Assembly (NCBI GenBank): GCA_947685225.1
Contig: CANTUV010000002.1
Location: 620,001 to 684,000, forward strand
Direction: 5' to 3'
DNA length: 64,000 nt
Source: Garcia nutans
Lineage: Eukaryota; Streptophyta; Magnoliopsida; Malpighiales; Euphorbiaceae
Every line of letters starts with the position of its first letter. The stretch's first letter is position 1. Under the pieces are notes generated by a model. The model saw nothing but the letters and a program-made list of their open reading frames with translations. It had not been told where the DNA came from and made no database searches. Positions 1 to 10,544 of this stretch are shown here, one piece after another. The translations under genes were made by a program, and so were the position numbers.

Positions 1-1629
1 TTTTGATTTGTCTGCTTTGTATGAGGATGATTGTAATATCCCTATGCATGCCCTAGAAGTTTTGTTGTTGTTGTTGTTGGTTTGAATTGAGAAATGGGAA
101 GAGAATGTTTTTGTATGGTGGTTGGGAAAGAAAAGAGGGTTTAGAGATAATTGTATATGTTGCTTATATGGTGATATATATAACATATAAAGTGGTCAAA
201 ATGGAAAGTCAAGGAAAGAGGATATTTTTGTGTTGGTTGTGAATTACTTAATTGGGTATAGATATGACAAAAGCTTAGTTAAATGGATGAGGGTATTATA
301 GTAATTTTCTTTTGGATGGGTATTTAATGCCTATTGACTTTGTGTTTCTTCATCATTTCTTCTTCTTCTTGTTGTTGTGTGGCCGGCTCATCAAAGAGAG
401 AAGAGAGCAAGAGAACAAGTGATGGTTTTGATGATTTCAAGTTCAAAGTGAAGGAAGTTTTCAAAGTTACAAGTTGGAGTTTCAAGGAATTTCATTATTT
501 GGTAAGTTTGCTCTTGTTTACTCTTGTTATTTTTGAAGTTATGCTTGAGTTGAGTTGTGATTTGATGATGGTATGATTAAGTTGCTTATGGTGTGATTTT
601 AAGTATTGATTTTGCTTGATAGATGAGAAGTTGGGTTGGTGTTGGTGATGGAAGAGTAAGAGTTGTGTTTAGTGAAATTGTTTCTGTTTTACAATTAGTA
701 AAGGCTGTGATTTGTATGATTTTTAATTAATTATAGAAAAATTTTCTTGAAGTGAATTTTTGATATGTTGTGCCTCTATGAGTCTAGAATGACTGAAAAA
801 TATGTTGATTCGATTTTGGATAGGTTATGAGTTTAGAAAGATTATTTTTATTAGACCTGTTCCAGCAGGTACCTTAACTGAGACAGCTCTATTTCGGGAT
901 TTTAAATAAAATGTAGAAAAATCATATTCAATTGAATTTTGGATATGTTGTTGCTTAGTGAGTCTAGTATTTGATAAAAATAATTTGGAACCACGTTGAT
1001 TGAATTTGATTTATGAAATTCACAAAGTTCAGAACGGCTGCCAGGATGCAGGGCAATTGGGGCAGTCTGGTTAGGTGAACTATTTGACCAAGATTTTGTG
1101 TTCAGTTTGATCTGAAATTTTAAAGGAATGATTTTAAGATACAAAACTAAATTCTGTAAAAATTTTAGAATTTTTAGTCAAGTAGATTATTTTATACAAT
1201 TTTTCAAATAAGGATAAAATGGAGTCTAAAACCAGAATGTACTATTCATATGGTCATTTTGCTAATATTCCTTTTGGATTAGGTTGTGAAGAGGTTGAAT
1301 TGTCCTAATTGCATTGTTGAGATTGAATAATGTTATGTTATGCATTGTGAATGGTAATGTGTTTCATGAGTAATGCACATTGAAATGTTATACCAAAGAT
1401 GTTATAGTGATTCAAATGAAATATGATTGAAGCATGCATTGATGATAGGATTGAATAATAATGTGAGTGTTTAGATAATGTAATGAATATTGTATATAAT
1501 GATGAAATGAAGTGGGAATGATATGATGTTATGAGAAAATGGTTTTGTTGTAATGTGAGATGTTGAGGCATGATTGCTTAACTTGCTTGTGAAAAAGAAA
1601 TGAATTGAAAAAGTATTGATAAGTTTAAT

Positions 1630-1935
1630 TTACGGACCTATCCGTCTCCTGCGGAACCATGCGGACCCAGTGGGTTGGGCAACCGATCTTGGACTACCGA
1701 TCTGGTAGGAGGAAGGTTCGATATAGTCAGTATTATACGTACCTATTTGCCTCCTGCGGAACCATGCGGACCCATTGGAATGGGCAACCGAACTTGGACA
1801 ACCGACCTAGATGGGGAAAGGTATGTTACTGATAATGTTATACGTGCCTATTTGCCTCCTGCGGACCCTTGGGATTGGAGGGCAACCGACCTGGTTGGGA
1901 AAGGGTACGTATATAAAGTCATAGTTGTTGGCTAT
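1630..1935 (+). repeat. Three-unit tandem array in gypsy LTR
   Basis: Three imperfect units of roughly 110 bp share the core CCTATTTGCCTCCTGCGGA followed by CCGACCTGG-like text and GGTACGT. The array sits about 150 bp before the double stem-loop, where other LTRs in the window carry unrelated arrays. It is mirrored at about 2746-3051. Confidence 0.8.
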
Positions 1936-2084
1936 AATGATAAATTTAAATGAGTATAATGAATGGTGCTATTATATGAATATTGATGTGACATTGAACA
2001 AAGCAACATATTAAATAAATAATATGCTTTTGATTGATATATGTAATTAATTTGTGACATTGCATTTTAGCATGAATTATCTTA

Positions 2085-2122
2085 CTAAGCCCTTGGCTTA
2101 GCGCGATAGTGTTTAATCGCGC
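2085..2122 (+). other. Double stem-loop of gypsy LTR, copy 1
   Basis: Stem 1 is CTAAGCC/GGCTTAG (2085-2101). Stem 2 is GCGCGAT/ATCGCGC (2101-2122). They are directly adjacent and followed by AGGT. A mirror copy lies at 2559-2596 in the palindrome's other arm. Confidence 0.75.
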
Positions 2123-3179
2123 AGGTAATAGAGCTGATAGAGTCGAACCCGAGAGTTCATCAAGACCAAGTGAGAGTAGACCTTGAAGAGTTGATTTTGG
2201 GTACTTAAAGATCAGAAGAGAATTGCCAATCATGTATACTTCTTTATATTTTGTAAAGTAATGATTATAATGTAAAACTATGGATATATTTAAATATTAC
2301 ACAGCGGAAGTTATAAAATATGTACATATTTACAAACACTTGAGTTTGTAAATATGTACATATTTTATAACTTCCGCTGTGTAATATTTAAAAATATCCA
2401 TATTTTTACATTATAATCATTACTTTACAAAATATAAAGAAGTATACATGATTGGAAATTCTCTTCTGATCTTTAAGTACCCAAAATCAACTCTTCAAGG
2501 TCTACTCTCACTTGGTCTTGATGAACTCTCGGGTTCGACTCTATCAGCTCTATTACCTGCGCGATTAAACACTATCGCGCTAAGCCAAGGGCTTAGTAAG
2601 ATAATTCATGCTAAAATGCAATGTCACAAATTAATTACATATATCAATCAAAAGCATATTATTTATTCAATATGTTGCTTTGTTCAATGTCACATCAATA
2701 TTCATATAATAGCACCATTCATTATACTCATTTAAATTTATCATTATAGCCAACAACTATGACTTTATATACGTACCCTTTCCCAACCAGGTCGGTTGCC
2801 CTCCAATCCCAAGGGTCCGCAGGAGGCAAATAGGCACGTATAACATTATCAGTAACATACCTTTCCCCATCCAGGTCGGTTGTCCAAGTTCGGTTGCCCA
2901 TTCCAATGGGTCCGCATGGTTCCGCAGGAGGCAAATAGGTACGTATAATACTGACTATATCGAACCTTCCTCCTACCAGATCGGTAGTCCAAGATCGGTT
3001 GCCCAACCCACTGGGTCCGCATGGTTCCGCAGGAGACGGATAGGTCCGTTCATTAAACTTATCAATACTTTTTCAATTCATTTCTTTTTCACAAGCAAGT
3101 TAAGCAATCATGCCTCAACATCTCACATTACAACAAAACCATTTTCTCATAAAATCATATCAAAAGGCGCCTTTTTAAC

Positions 3180-3457
3180 TGTAACGACCCTCCCCGACCA
3201 GGTCGGCTGCCCGGCCCACTAGTGGCTTACGGCCCGGCCTTTTCACCATCTGGGCACGGAGTCCGCAGGAGGCAAGCGATCGCTACAGTACTGGACAGCC
3301 CTCGCGGCCCACCCAGCAGGAATTTGTTTATTTGGCTCCCTAAGGAGTCGCCTCCCTGGATCGAACCCCTGACCTCCCACTTAAGAGAGCCAGCGAGAAC
3401 CATCCAGTACCATTTCTGCTACAACAAAACTTCTAGGGCATGCATAGGGATATTACA
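3180..3457 (-). other. GC-rich 278-bp LTR-like block with a tRNA-like box B motif
   Basis: Read on the minus strand, the block starts TGTAATATCCC (3457) and ends GGGTCGTTACA (3180), so it has LTR-like termini. It is much more GC-rich than its surroundings. It contains GGTTCGATCC on the minus strand near 3360, matching the core of the RNA polymerase III box B. No folding tRNA gene is evident. It could be a short LTR variant or a TRIM- or SINE-like piece; I cannot tell which. Confidence 0.4.
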
Positions 3458-3462
3458 ATGAT

Positions 3463-5039
3463 GATGTTTTCATTTCCAAAATGAATGAAATAAAGTCTAA
3501 TTTTGCTTACTTGTGTGATTTTTCTCCTGATGGTTGCATACATTCAAATAACAGTTACATGAGCATCTTTAATATTAATTCCGTTAACACACAATCATTA
3601 AATTTGGGAACAACTGAAAATCCTAAAATATTAGCATAGCATCCGACCTTACTCCTGATGAGAGAGAGAGATTTGAAAAAATATTCAAAAAATATGAAGA
3701 AGTGTTTTCTTGGTCTTATAAAGATATGCCCGGGATAGATCGAGACATAGCCGAGCACCATATTCCTACTTACACTCACATTAAGCCTGTCAAACAAAAG
3801 CTTAGGCGATTAAGACCTGAGTAGGCTGAATTGGTTAAAGAAGAGGTCACTAAGCAAATACAAGTGAAGTTCCTTGAAGTGATAGAATACCCAGATTGGC
3901 TGGCCAACATAGTACCTGTGCCAAAGAAAGATGGAAGAATAAGGGTTTGCATGGACTATAGAGATTTAAACAAGGCTTCCCCTAAGAATGATTTTCCTTT
4001 ACCTCATATAGATGTTCTCATTGATAGTGCAGCCTCTAGTGTGCTACACTCATTTGTAGATGGATTTTCCGGATACAATAAAGTGTTAATAGCCCAAGAG
4101 GATAAAGCCAAAACTGCTTTCATTACTACATGGGGTATATTTTGTTATAGGGTGATACCTTTCGGCTTAAAGAATGTTGGAGTAACCTACCAAAGGATGG
4201 CCACCACACTATTTCATGACATGATGCACAAAGAAGTTGAAGTATATGTTGATGATATGATGGTTAAGTCAGACACAAGGGAGCAGCACTTCCAGAACTT
4301 AGAGTTATTCTTCGATAAAGCTTTGAAATATAAGCTAAGATTAAACCCGAAGAAGTGTGTATTCGGTGTCACTTCAGGAAAATTATTGGGACATGTAATT
4401 GGTCCGAATGGTATTGAGATAGAGCCTGACAAAGTCAAAGCAATCAGGGGTATGCCAGCCCCAAAGACAGAGAGCGAAGTTCGGGGATTCATTGGTAAAC
4501 TGCAGTACATTAGCATATTTATAGCAAAGCTCACAACAATTTGTGAGCCTATCTTCAAATTGCTTAGAAAGAATCAGCCGGTTTTATGGAATGAAGAATG
4601 TCAATAGGCCTTTGACCGAATAAAAGAGTATTTGTTGAATCCACCTATTTTGAAACCACCTAAACCTGGCAAACCTCTATTACTATACTTAGCAGTAGAA
4701 GAAGAGTCGATAGGAGTCATGCTAGCCCAAGCAGATGAGTCGGGGATTGAGCATGCCATTTACTATTTGAGTAGAAAGCTCTTACTTTATGAAATTAAGT
4801 ATAGTATCATCGAAAAGACCTGTATAGCCGTGGTTTGGTCTTCTAAGAAGTTGTGGCATTACTTTCAATCGTATAGTGTGCAAGCAATTTCCAGGCTGGA
4901 TCCAATGAGGTACTTAAGGGACACACCCTCTTTAATTGGGAAATATGGTCGATGGTTGATAATATTAGACGAATTTGAGATCGAGTATATAACTAGAAAA
5001 ACAATCAAAGGTAGAGCAGTGGTAGAATTCCTGGCTTAA
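3463..5039 (+). pseudogene. Tat-1 Pol: reverse transcriptase and first RNase H
   Basis: This region encoded the polymerase that copies the element's RNA. Pol text begins before the window (1-31) and resumes at 3463 in frame with it (joined residues LYEDDDVFISKMNEI). A pre-RT segment (about 3655-3830) ends at a TAG. RT follows with PVPKKDGRIRVCMDYRDLNK, PFGLKN and the catalytic YVDD (about 4246). The RT-RNase H linker holds FGVTSGKLLGHVIGPNG. An in-frame TAG (4605) precedes the native RNase H (about 4640-5036), which ends in a TAA. From 3831 to about 6300 everything is in one frame, so damage here is mostly substitutions. A small frameshift lies near 3640. The sequence is typical of the Tat/Ogre group. 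Confidence 0.9.
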
Positions 5040-5520
5040 CAACCATTATCAGAAAGTGAAGAGGTAATTTTGGAGTTTCCAGATGAACATTTAGAAGCAA
5101 TTGAAGTACAAGGGTGGAAAATGTATTTTGATGGAGCAGTAAACAGGAAAGGAGCAGGTTTGGGAGTTATACTAGAATCGCCCGAAGGGGAACTTATCCC
5201 TTTAGCCAAAAAGTTGAAATTTAGGGCAACCAATAATATGGTGGAGTACGAAGCTTGTATTTTCAGTTTGGAAACCCTAATGATTATGAAGGTGGATAAT
5301 GTGGAAGTTTATGGCAATTCTTTGCTAGTTGTATCCCAAGTAAATGGAGAATGGGAGTTGAAAAAAGAAAAATTAAAACCATACCACCGTTATTTGACCA
5401 TGATGAAGAAGAATTTTAAGGAATGTAGGTTTATACACCTGTCAAGAGAAGAAAATCATATGGCTGATGCCCTGGCCACATTGGCTTTGGTATGGGAAAA
5501 TCCTGCCAGCCTATTCCTTA
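5040..5520 (+). pseudogene. Tat-1 archaeal-type RNase H (aRNH), catalytically damaged
   Basis: Tat-lineage retrotransposons carry a second RNase H of archaeal/plant type between the native RNase H and integrase. This ORF, with first ATG at 5070, shows the DEDD layout: Asp in YFDGAVNRKGAGLG (residue 21), Glu in NNMVEYEA (residue 61), a third site in YGNSLLVV (residue 83) and a final Asp in HMADALATLA. The third site is normally Asp in GDS-type motifs; here it is Asn, a GAT-to-AAT type change that would abolish metal binding. The domain follows the RNase H stop at 5037 in the same frame, so it was once part of one Pol polyprotein. Confidence 0.85.
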
Positions 5521-6848
5521 AACCTCTAATCTTGACCAGTTCATCAACTCCTTGCTATGAATATGAGACAATCATGGAAGTTGATACAAACCACGATGCG
5601 TGGTATGATACTATAAGGCGATTTTTGGAGGAAAAAGAATACTCGCCGGGGGCAACGAAGAAAGAGAGAAGAGCCATAAGGAGGTGGTCATTGCAATACA
5701 TCACCTTCCATGGGGAGTTATATCAAAGATGGCCTGATGGAGTGCATTTAAGATGTTTAAGAAAATCTGAAGTGGAGCGCATCATGTCAGAAATACATGC
5801 AGGAAGTTGCGGTCTGCACATGAGTGGTTTGGCCCTAGTTAAGAAGGTTATTCGACAGGGTTACTATTAGTTGACCATGGAGAAAGATTGTATTGAGTTT
5901 GTCAAGAATTGCCAGCAATGTCAGATGTATGGTAACTTGAATCATATGCCTTTTGAAGAACTGCATTCAATGTCTTCACCCTGGCCATTTGCCACCTGGG
6001 GTATCAACATTATAGGAGAAATACATCTGACAGCCTCAAACGGTCACCATTTCATTGTAGTAGCAGTTGATTATTTTTCAAAATGGGTCGAAGCCGAACC
6101 CTTCAACAAGCTAGGTGCAAGTCAAATGGCTAGGTTTATCGAAAAGAACCTCATCTGTAGATACGGGGTCCCGCATAGTGTAATATCAGACAATGGGGTA
6201 CAGTTTCAAGGAGCAGTTAAGGATTTATTCTCCAAGTGCCACATTCATAATCATAGATCCTCTCCTTATAGACCAAAGGCTAACGGTGTGATTGAAGAAA
6301 AAAAATAAGACAATTAAGCAAATTCTGTCCAAAATGACCAAGACTTACAGGGATTGGTTAGAGATGCTTCCCTTTGCTTTATGGGGATTTAGGACAAGTG
6401 TGCAAACACCTACTGGGATGACGCCGTTTTCTTTGGCTTATGGGATGGAAGCGGTATTACCAATTGAAATTGAGATCAAGTCACTGAGAGTAGTCTTGGA
6501 AGCTGAACTGCCTGAAATGAAATGGGTAGCAATCAGATACACACAATTAGCTCTATTATAAGAGAGAAGATTAAAGGCATTGTATCATCACCAACTGTAT
6601 CAAAAGAAGATAGCTCGGGCCTACAATAGAAGGGTTAAGGTCAGAAAATTCAGAGTTGGGGATTTGGTGTAGAAGCAATGTAAGCCTAATGTATCTGATC
6701 CAAGAGAGAAGTTCAGACCTAGCTAGGAAGGGTCATATGTCGTGAAACAAGTCATGAGCAAAGGTGCGGTGAAGTTATCAGACATGGATGGGAATGAATT
6801 TAGTGAGCCAGTAAACATTGACAGGTTGAAGAGGTTTTATGTATGATA
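5521..6848 (+). pseudogene. Tat-1 integrase, broken
   Basis: Integrase inserts the cDNA into chromosomal DNA. The zinc-binding N-terminus is visible (EIHAGSCGLHM, then CQQCQ at about 5910) but is split by a TAG at 5868 where a Trp codon is expected. The core has WGINIIG, where the first catalytic Asp is replaced by Asn, SDNGVQF with the second Asp intact, and NGVIEE with the Glu. An A-run at about 6296-6306 shifts the frame; the next segment (6292-6561) continues with PFALWGFRTSVQTPTG. Further stops occur near 6559, 6670 and 6723. The C-terminal end, with the usual NIDRLKRFY-like close, stops at about 6846. Confidence 0.88.
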
Positions 6849-7922
6849 GAAAAAGGGAAAAAAGGAGCTCACTAGGTTGAAAACCTAAAAAGAGAAGCCT
6901 AGGCAAAAGTTAGAGCAGTCTACTAGTTCCAAAAACCTGAAAGGGCGGGCTAGGCAACAATTAGGGCTAAATGAGAGAAAATCATCAATTAGAAAACCCG
7001 AAAGGGCTAATTGGCAACAGGAGTGATCTTGTGTATGTTGGCTTTATGTTTGTTTGTTCCCCAATTTAATAAAATAGAATTAATGTTAAAATTGTTCTAT
7101 GTGCACTGTTATAAGTATTTGACCAGATATGGATGAAATAAATAGTCATAGTTGCAAAAGGTGATGACAAATTATAAATGGAAAAGAAGCATCTTTTATT
7201 ACTTTAGTTATTTTTCATCCTAACAAAACACTTTCTGAATTGACAAATGTAAAAGTTATGGCAATCGATAAGTGTAACATGCAGGCCAGCTTTGCCTCAA
7301 CCGATCCAAGTAGGCTTCAGTCAAGCAAGGCATGTCTAGGTCAGGAGCAAAGTCAGAATCACGAGGCTAAGCTCCATACTGACGGCCAAGTCGACGAGGA
7401 TCATAGCATGTACCTTGACGAAGAGCGGCAAGGGGAACGTACATCAAGTATGTCCGCATTGTGATATGAGAAATCTTCCACCAAGGTACCAACCAACGGA
7501 TATTGACTTCAGAGCGTGAGTGGATCCAGTCAACCCAGTCAGCATATGAAGAAGCAGGATGGAGTAGCTTTCTAGCAGAATGATGACGTGGTAGGTATTT
7601 GGAAAAATCCATGGAGGGAATATCGAGCAAACAAAGACGCTCCTGAAACCAAATCTGTGAAGAAAGAAATAAAAAAAAGAGTCCGTTAAGTTGAAAACCC
7701 GCAAGGGCAGCTTAGGCAAAAATTAGGACAGCTCGCTAGTTCCAAAAACCCGCATGGGTAGACTAGGCAAAAGTTAGAGCAATAAAAAGAAGAAAGAAAA
7801 CCTAAAATGAAAACTCGAAAGGGCAGTTTAGTTAATTACCTAGAGCAACAACGGACTCCCATTCAGTCTCTTTGACAATCCTGATTTAAATCGGTCTAAT
7901 CCAACTAAGGTCTCAGCTAAAA
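6849..7922 (+). other. Tat-1 post-pol spacer with repeated AAACC-GAAAGGGC motif
   Basis: No sense gene is visible. A motif of the type AAACCcGAAAGGGC followed by TAGGCAAAA recurs near 6890, 6945, 6995, 7692, 7746 and 7812. It behaves like a dispersed short repeat of the element's 3' untranslated region. The stretch 7240-7680 is unassigned. The end of this region (7850-7935) resembles 63480-63600 in Tat-3. Confidence 0.6.
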
Positions 7923-8501
7923 TTACAGGTACCGGAGACAAGCCCCTTCCATTTGGTCCATAATATCCAATACTCGTGGATCAATATCGCCGTCAGAAGA
8001 AACAAGCAAGAATTGGCCGAGCAAGCAAAGACAAAGCATGCGTCCCCATGCCTTAGTAGGAGCCAAATGAGAAAAACAAAAGTTAATCAAAGGAGCAAGT
8101 AGAATTTTTTCACCTCTCATCAACCGAAGAACTTCGGGTTTTGGAATTTGAAATAACATCTGCATCTTTTGTTGAGTTTTGGAAATCAATGTGGGTAACA
8201 CCATTTGTTGATTATTGGGATATCCAAGGATGGCCTCAAATTCTTCAATCAAGGGACATATTTCAAAGCCATTAATTCTAAATACCCTAGAATCCGTATC
8301 CCAAAAGGAAGCCACGACATGTAAAAAGGAGTGGTGCAATTTGACATTTTGAAAAAATTTTAAAACATCAAGCTTTAACCATGAAATTTGCTTCCAATGG
8401 ATGGCATCCATATTCTTAAATAGAATTTTTATTTTCTTTAAATGGTGCTCGGTCATGGTTGATGAATAAAGGAGAACCAAAATTGTTAAAAGGGTCTTCA
8501 C
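7923..8501 (-). CDS. Antisense ORF resembling a plant mobile domain (PMD) protein
   Basis: This is a 192-residue open frame on the strand opposite pol, between pol and the 3' LTR. It contains HHSFLHVVASFWDTDSRVF followed by GFEICPLIEEFEAILGYP. That resembles the plant mobile domain signature of an aromatic/Trp segment and then a TLEEFEAILG-like motif, found in MAIN-like proteins and in transposons. Tat-lineage elements are known to carry extra antisense ORFs here. A more likely start is the internal ATG at residue 16 (MTEHHLKK), because the first 15 residues look like out-of-frame text. It is shorter than full PMD proteins, so it is a fragment or one exon. It is the least damaged reading frame in Tat-1. 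The family call rests on motif memory only. Confidence 0.5.
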   Translation of the reverse strand: MKTLLTILVLLYSSTMTEHHLKKIKILFKNMDAIHWKQISWLKLDVLKFFQNVKLHHSFLHVVASFWDTDSRVFRINGFEICPLIEEFEAILGYPNNQQMVLPTLISKTQQKMQMLFQIPKPEVLRLMRGEKILLAPLINFCFSHLAPTKAWGRMLCLCLLGQFLLVSSDGDIDPRVLDIMDQMEGACLRYL

Positions 8502-8878
8502 ATTGAAAGAGGGAGATTTTTGGTTTATGAATTAAAATATGGCATGAAGGGTGATTTATATAGAGGAAACAAACCTTTTCCAAAAGTGAAATGGAAAAGA
8601 TGATGGGAAAGGATAAGACCATATGGCATAGGGAAAGGAAGTGGCAATGAATTTCCTTTACCACATTGGATTTGGTTTAACAAAAGAAGTGGATGTAAAT
8701 TAATGTACTATAACAAAAAAATATAATAATAAAAAAAATTTTGTAGTAGCGAAAAAAAAAAATTTGCAGTAACGAAAAAAATAATAGAAAAAAAAAGAAG
8801 GTTTACAAGTAAAGAGGAAAATTGTATGTTTTTCATTATTGTACAATGTTTTACAATTGCTACAATATTTACATATCA

Positions 8879-9231
8879 CTAAGAGGGTGGTGGTAGGTCA
8901 CCAAATAAAGACTTGAAAAAGTCGTCGCCTATTGGAGGAGGGGGCAAATTACTCTTCCTAGGATCATCCGAAATAGAAGCACTAAAATTCATATTGCCTT
9001 GGAGTTCCGATTTGTCATGGTCTTCATCAGAAGTAGACAAAAGAATCTCATGTTCATCAGTCAGGGGGCCTCTTGATGAAGAAGCGTTGGGATCCCTCAT
9101 CCCTCAAAATCGAATGTTACGAAAATTTTGTTCGGATTGATGATATAAACTTTCAAAATGAGAAGCCTGCTGACGACTTACAGCCAACTCTTCTTGAAGT
9201 TTCCTTTTCTGTTCTTCGAGCATCTGCTGTG
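8879..9231 (-). pseudogene. Antisense exon-like segment with coiled coil and acidic/proline tail
   Basis: On the minus strand a pyrimidine-rich stretch ending CTCACAG (about 9232) looks like a 3' splice site. It opens a frame reading QMLEEQKRKLQEELAVSRQQ, a short Gln/Glu-rich coiled coil. That frame meets a TGA (about 9106), then continues as a 73-residue Ser/Asp-rich tail with PPPPIGDDFF, ending at 8879. It lies on the same strand as the PMD-like ORF and 5' of it, with about 380 bp of noncoding text between. It may be another exon of the same antisense gene. Function unknown. Confidence 0.4.
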
Positions 9232-9899
9232 AGCCAAAAGGAAAAAAAGGTAAGAGCATACATAATCTTGCATACATATAGCGTAAATTATTATGAAATT
9301 AGGAACGTACCAGGTAATTCAAATCAATACCCTGTGAAGTAAAGAATCAAAAAGAAGATATCAAATCAAGGGGAGCATGGAGAGCCTATTTGCTTGTGGA
9401 AACCCCAGTCGTTTTGCAAAAAATGCGTGCTTATGCGAAGAATTAGACAACAACAACATCAATCAAAGCTTGCATGGAAAAATCTTTGGCTTGAGCCTAC
9501 ATAGGGGGCAAAGTTTCTCCTTTTCAATTTTTTATACTAAATATTTTGAAACTCACTTACAAATATTTTGCCACCCAGGGGGGTAAGGAGAGGATATAAG
9601 GTCCAATTAAAAATAGCTGAATTTTGCAAAGGAATGAAAAAAGAAGAAAATTAGAATTCTCAAAAGAATGAAGATACAAGAGACAAAAGATCAGTCCAGC
9701 TAAAAGAGCTGAAGCCAGGAAAAAGACCCAATTCAAAGGATGAAGATCCATTTTTTTAAGGGTAAAGACCCGATGTCAAAATATGAAGATTCATTTTCAA
9801 ATATGAAGACCCGATCTCAAAGGATAAAGATCCATTTTGAGGGTGAAAAACCACAATGCATAGAATAACCAGAGCAGTCAGATTTCTCAAATGATAAAA
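9232..9899. other. Tat-1 3' region without a recognisable gene
   Basis: AT-rich text with no supported ORF. From about 9760 a phrase of the type AAGACCCGATcTCAAA / GATCCATTTT repeats loosely, leading into the minisatellites. Confidence 0.5.
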
Positions 9900-10290
9900 G
9901 GTCAGTCAAACTCAATCTCGGGTCCAAGCACCCTAATTCAAATCAATCTCAGGTCCAAGCACCCAATCTCGGGTTCAAGTACCCAAATCAATTCAAGCTA
10001 GGGTCCAAGTATCCAATCTTGGGTCCAAGCACCCATTCTCGGGTCCAAGTACCCAAATCAACCCAAGCTCGGGTACAACTACCCATTCTCGGGTCTAAGT
10101 ACCCATTTTTGGGTCCAAGCACCCATTCTCGGGTCCAAATACCCAAATCAAATCAATCTCGTGTCCAAGTACCTAATCTCGGGTCTAAGTACCCAAATTC
10201 AATCCAATCCTGGGTCTAAGTACCTAAATCAATTCAATCCTGGGTCCAAGTACCCAAGCTCGGGTCCAAGTACCCAAATCAAGTTTAGGA
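9900..10290 (+). repeat. Minisatellite based on TCGGGTCCAAGTACCCAA
   Basis: Many imperfect tandem copies of an 18-25 bp unit (CTCGGGTCCAAGTACCCAAATCAA and shorter forms). It lies in the 3' untranslated region of Tat-1, where Tat/Ogre elements often hold variable tandem repeats. Confidence 0.9.
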
Positions 10291-10535
10291 TCGAGTATCC
10301 AAACCCTATTTAGGATCGAGTGTCCAAATCCAGTTAGGATCGAGTATCCGAACCCAATTTTAGATCAAGTATCCAAGTCTAGCTAGGATCGAGTATCCCA
10401 ATACAATTTAGGATCGAGTATCCAAATCCATGTTTAGATCGAGTATCCCAATCTAATTTAGGATCAAATATCCAAATCCAGTTAGGATCAAGTATCCCAA
10501 TCCAGTTTAGGATCGAGTATCCAAACCTTTCGGGT
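10291..10535 (+). repeat. Minisatellite based on TAGGATCGAGTATCC
   Basis: About eight to ten copies of a roughly 25-28 bp unit (AGGATCGAGTATCCAAATCC-like). The unit may have evolved from the preceding one: both keep a G-A/T-C-GAGTATCC or CCAAGTACCC core. Confidence 0.88.
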
Positions 10536-10544
10536 CTAGATCCC

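Larger units (their letters stand above)
1521..3160. repeat. Near-perfect 1.64-kb palindrome, arms about 817 bp, spacer about 6 bp
   Basis: The left arm from 1521 reads as the reverse complement of the right arm ending at 3160, with only a few mismatches seen by eye (for example near 1529, 2297 and 3050). The centre lies at 2340/2341 in the spacer ACTTGA. Outside the arms (before 1521, after 3160) the complementarity stops abruptly. The arms hold the LTR unit array (1630-1935) and the double stem-loop (2085-2122), both mirrored. Confidence 0.95.
32..3457 (+). mobile_element. LTR-derived insertion with the same LTR start at both ends and a 5-bp target duplication
   Basis: The insertion is flanked by ATGAT (27-31 and 3458-3462). 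Joining the flanks restores an open reading frame of Tat-1 pol, so the boundaries are firm. The left end starts TGTAATATCCC, the U3 start of the gypsy LTR family seen at 51465-54066, and runs as an LTR to about 2340. The right end is an inverted copy of the first 36-37 bases, not the usual GGGTGTTACA LTR end. Between them lie a palindrome (1521-3160) and a GC-rich 278-bp block (3180-3457). It carries no gene; small ORFs in it are mirror images from the palindrome. Confidence 0.85.

Noticed and set aside
334..576. Short ORF with Ser/Cys-rich start and Leu-rich end
   Set aside because: It lies within gypsy LTR U3 text, has no family features, and the same LTR position in other copies is not open.
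1675..3006. Two pairs of identical predicted proteins on opposite strands (92 and 95 residues)
   Set aside because: They are mirror images caused by the palindrome at 1521-3160 and run through LTR repeat arrays and stem-loops; there is no sign of a real protein.
3340..3400. tRNA gene on the minus strand
   Set aside because: Only a box B-like GGTTCGATCC and short flanks are seen; no acceptor, D or anticodon stem folds convincingly.
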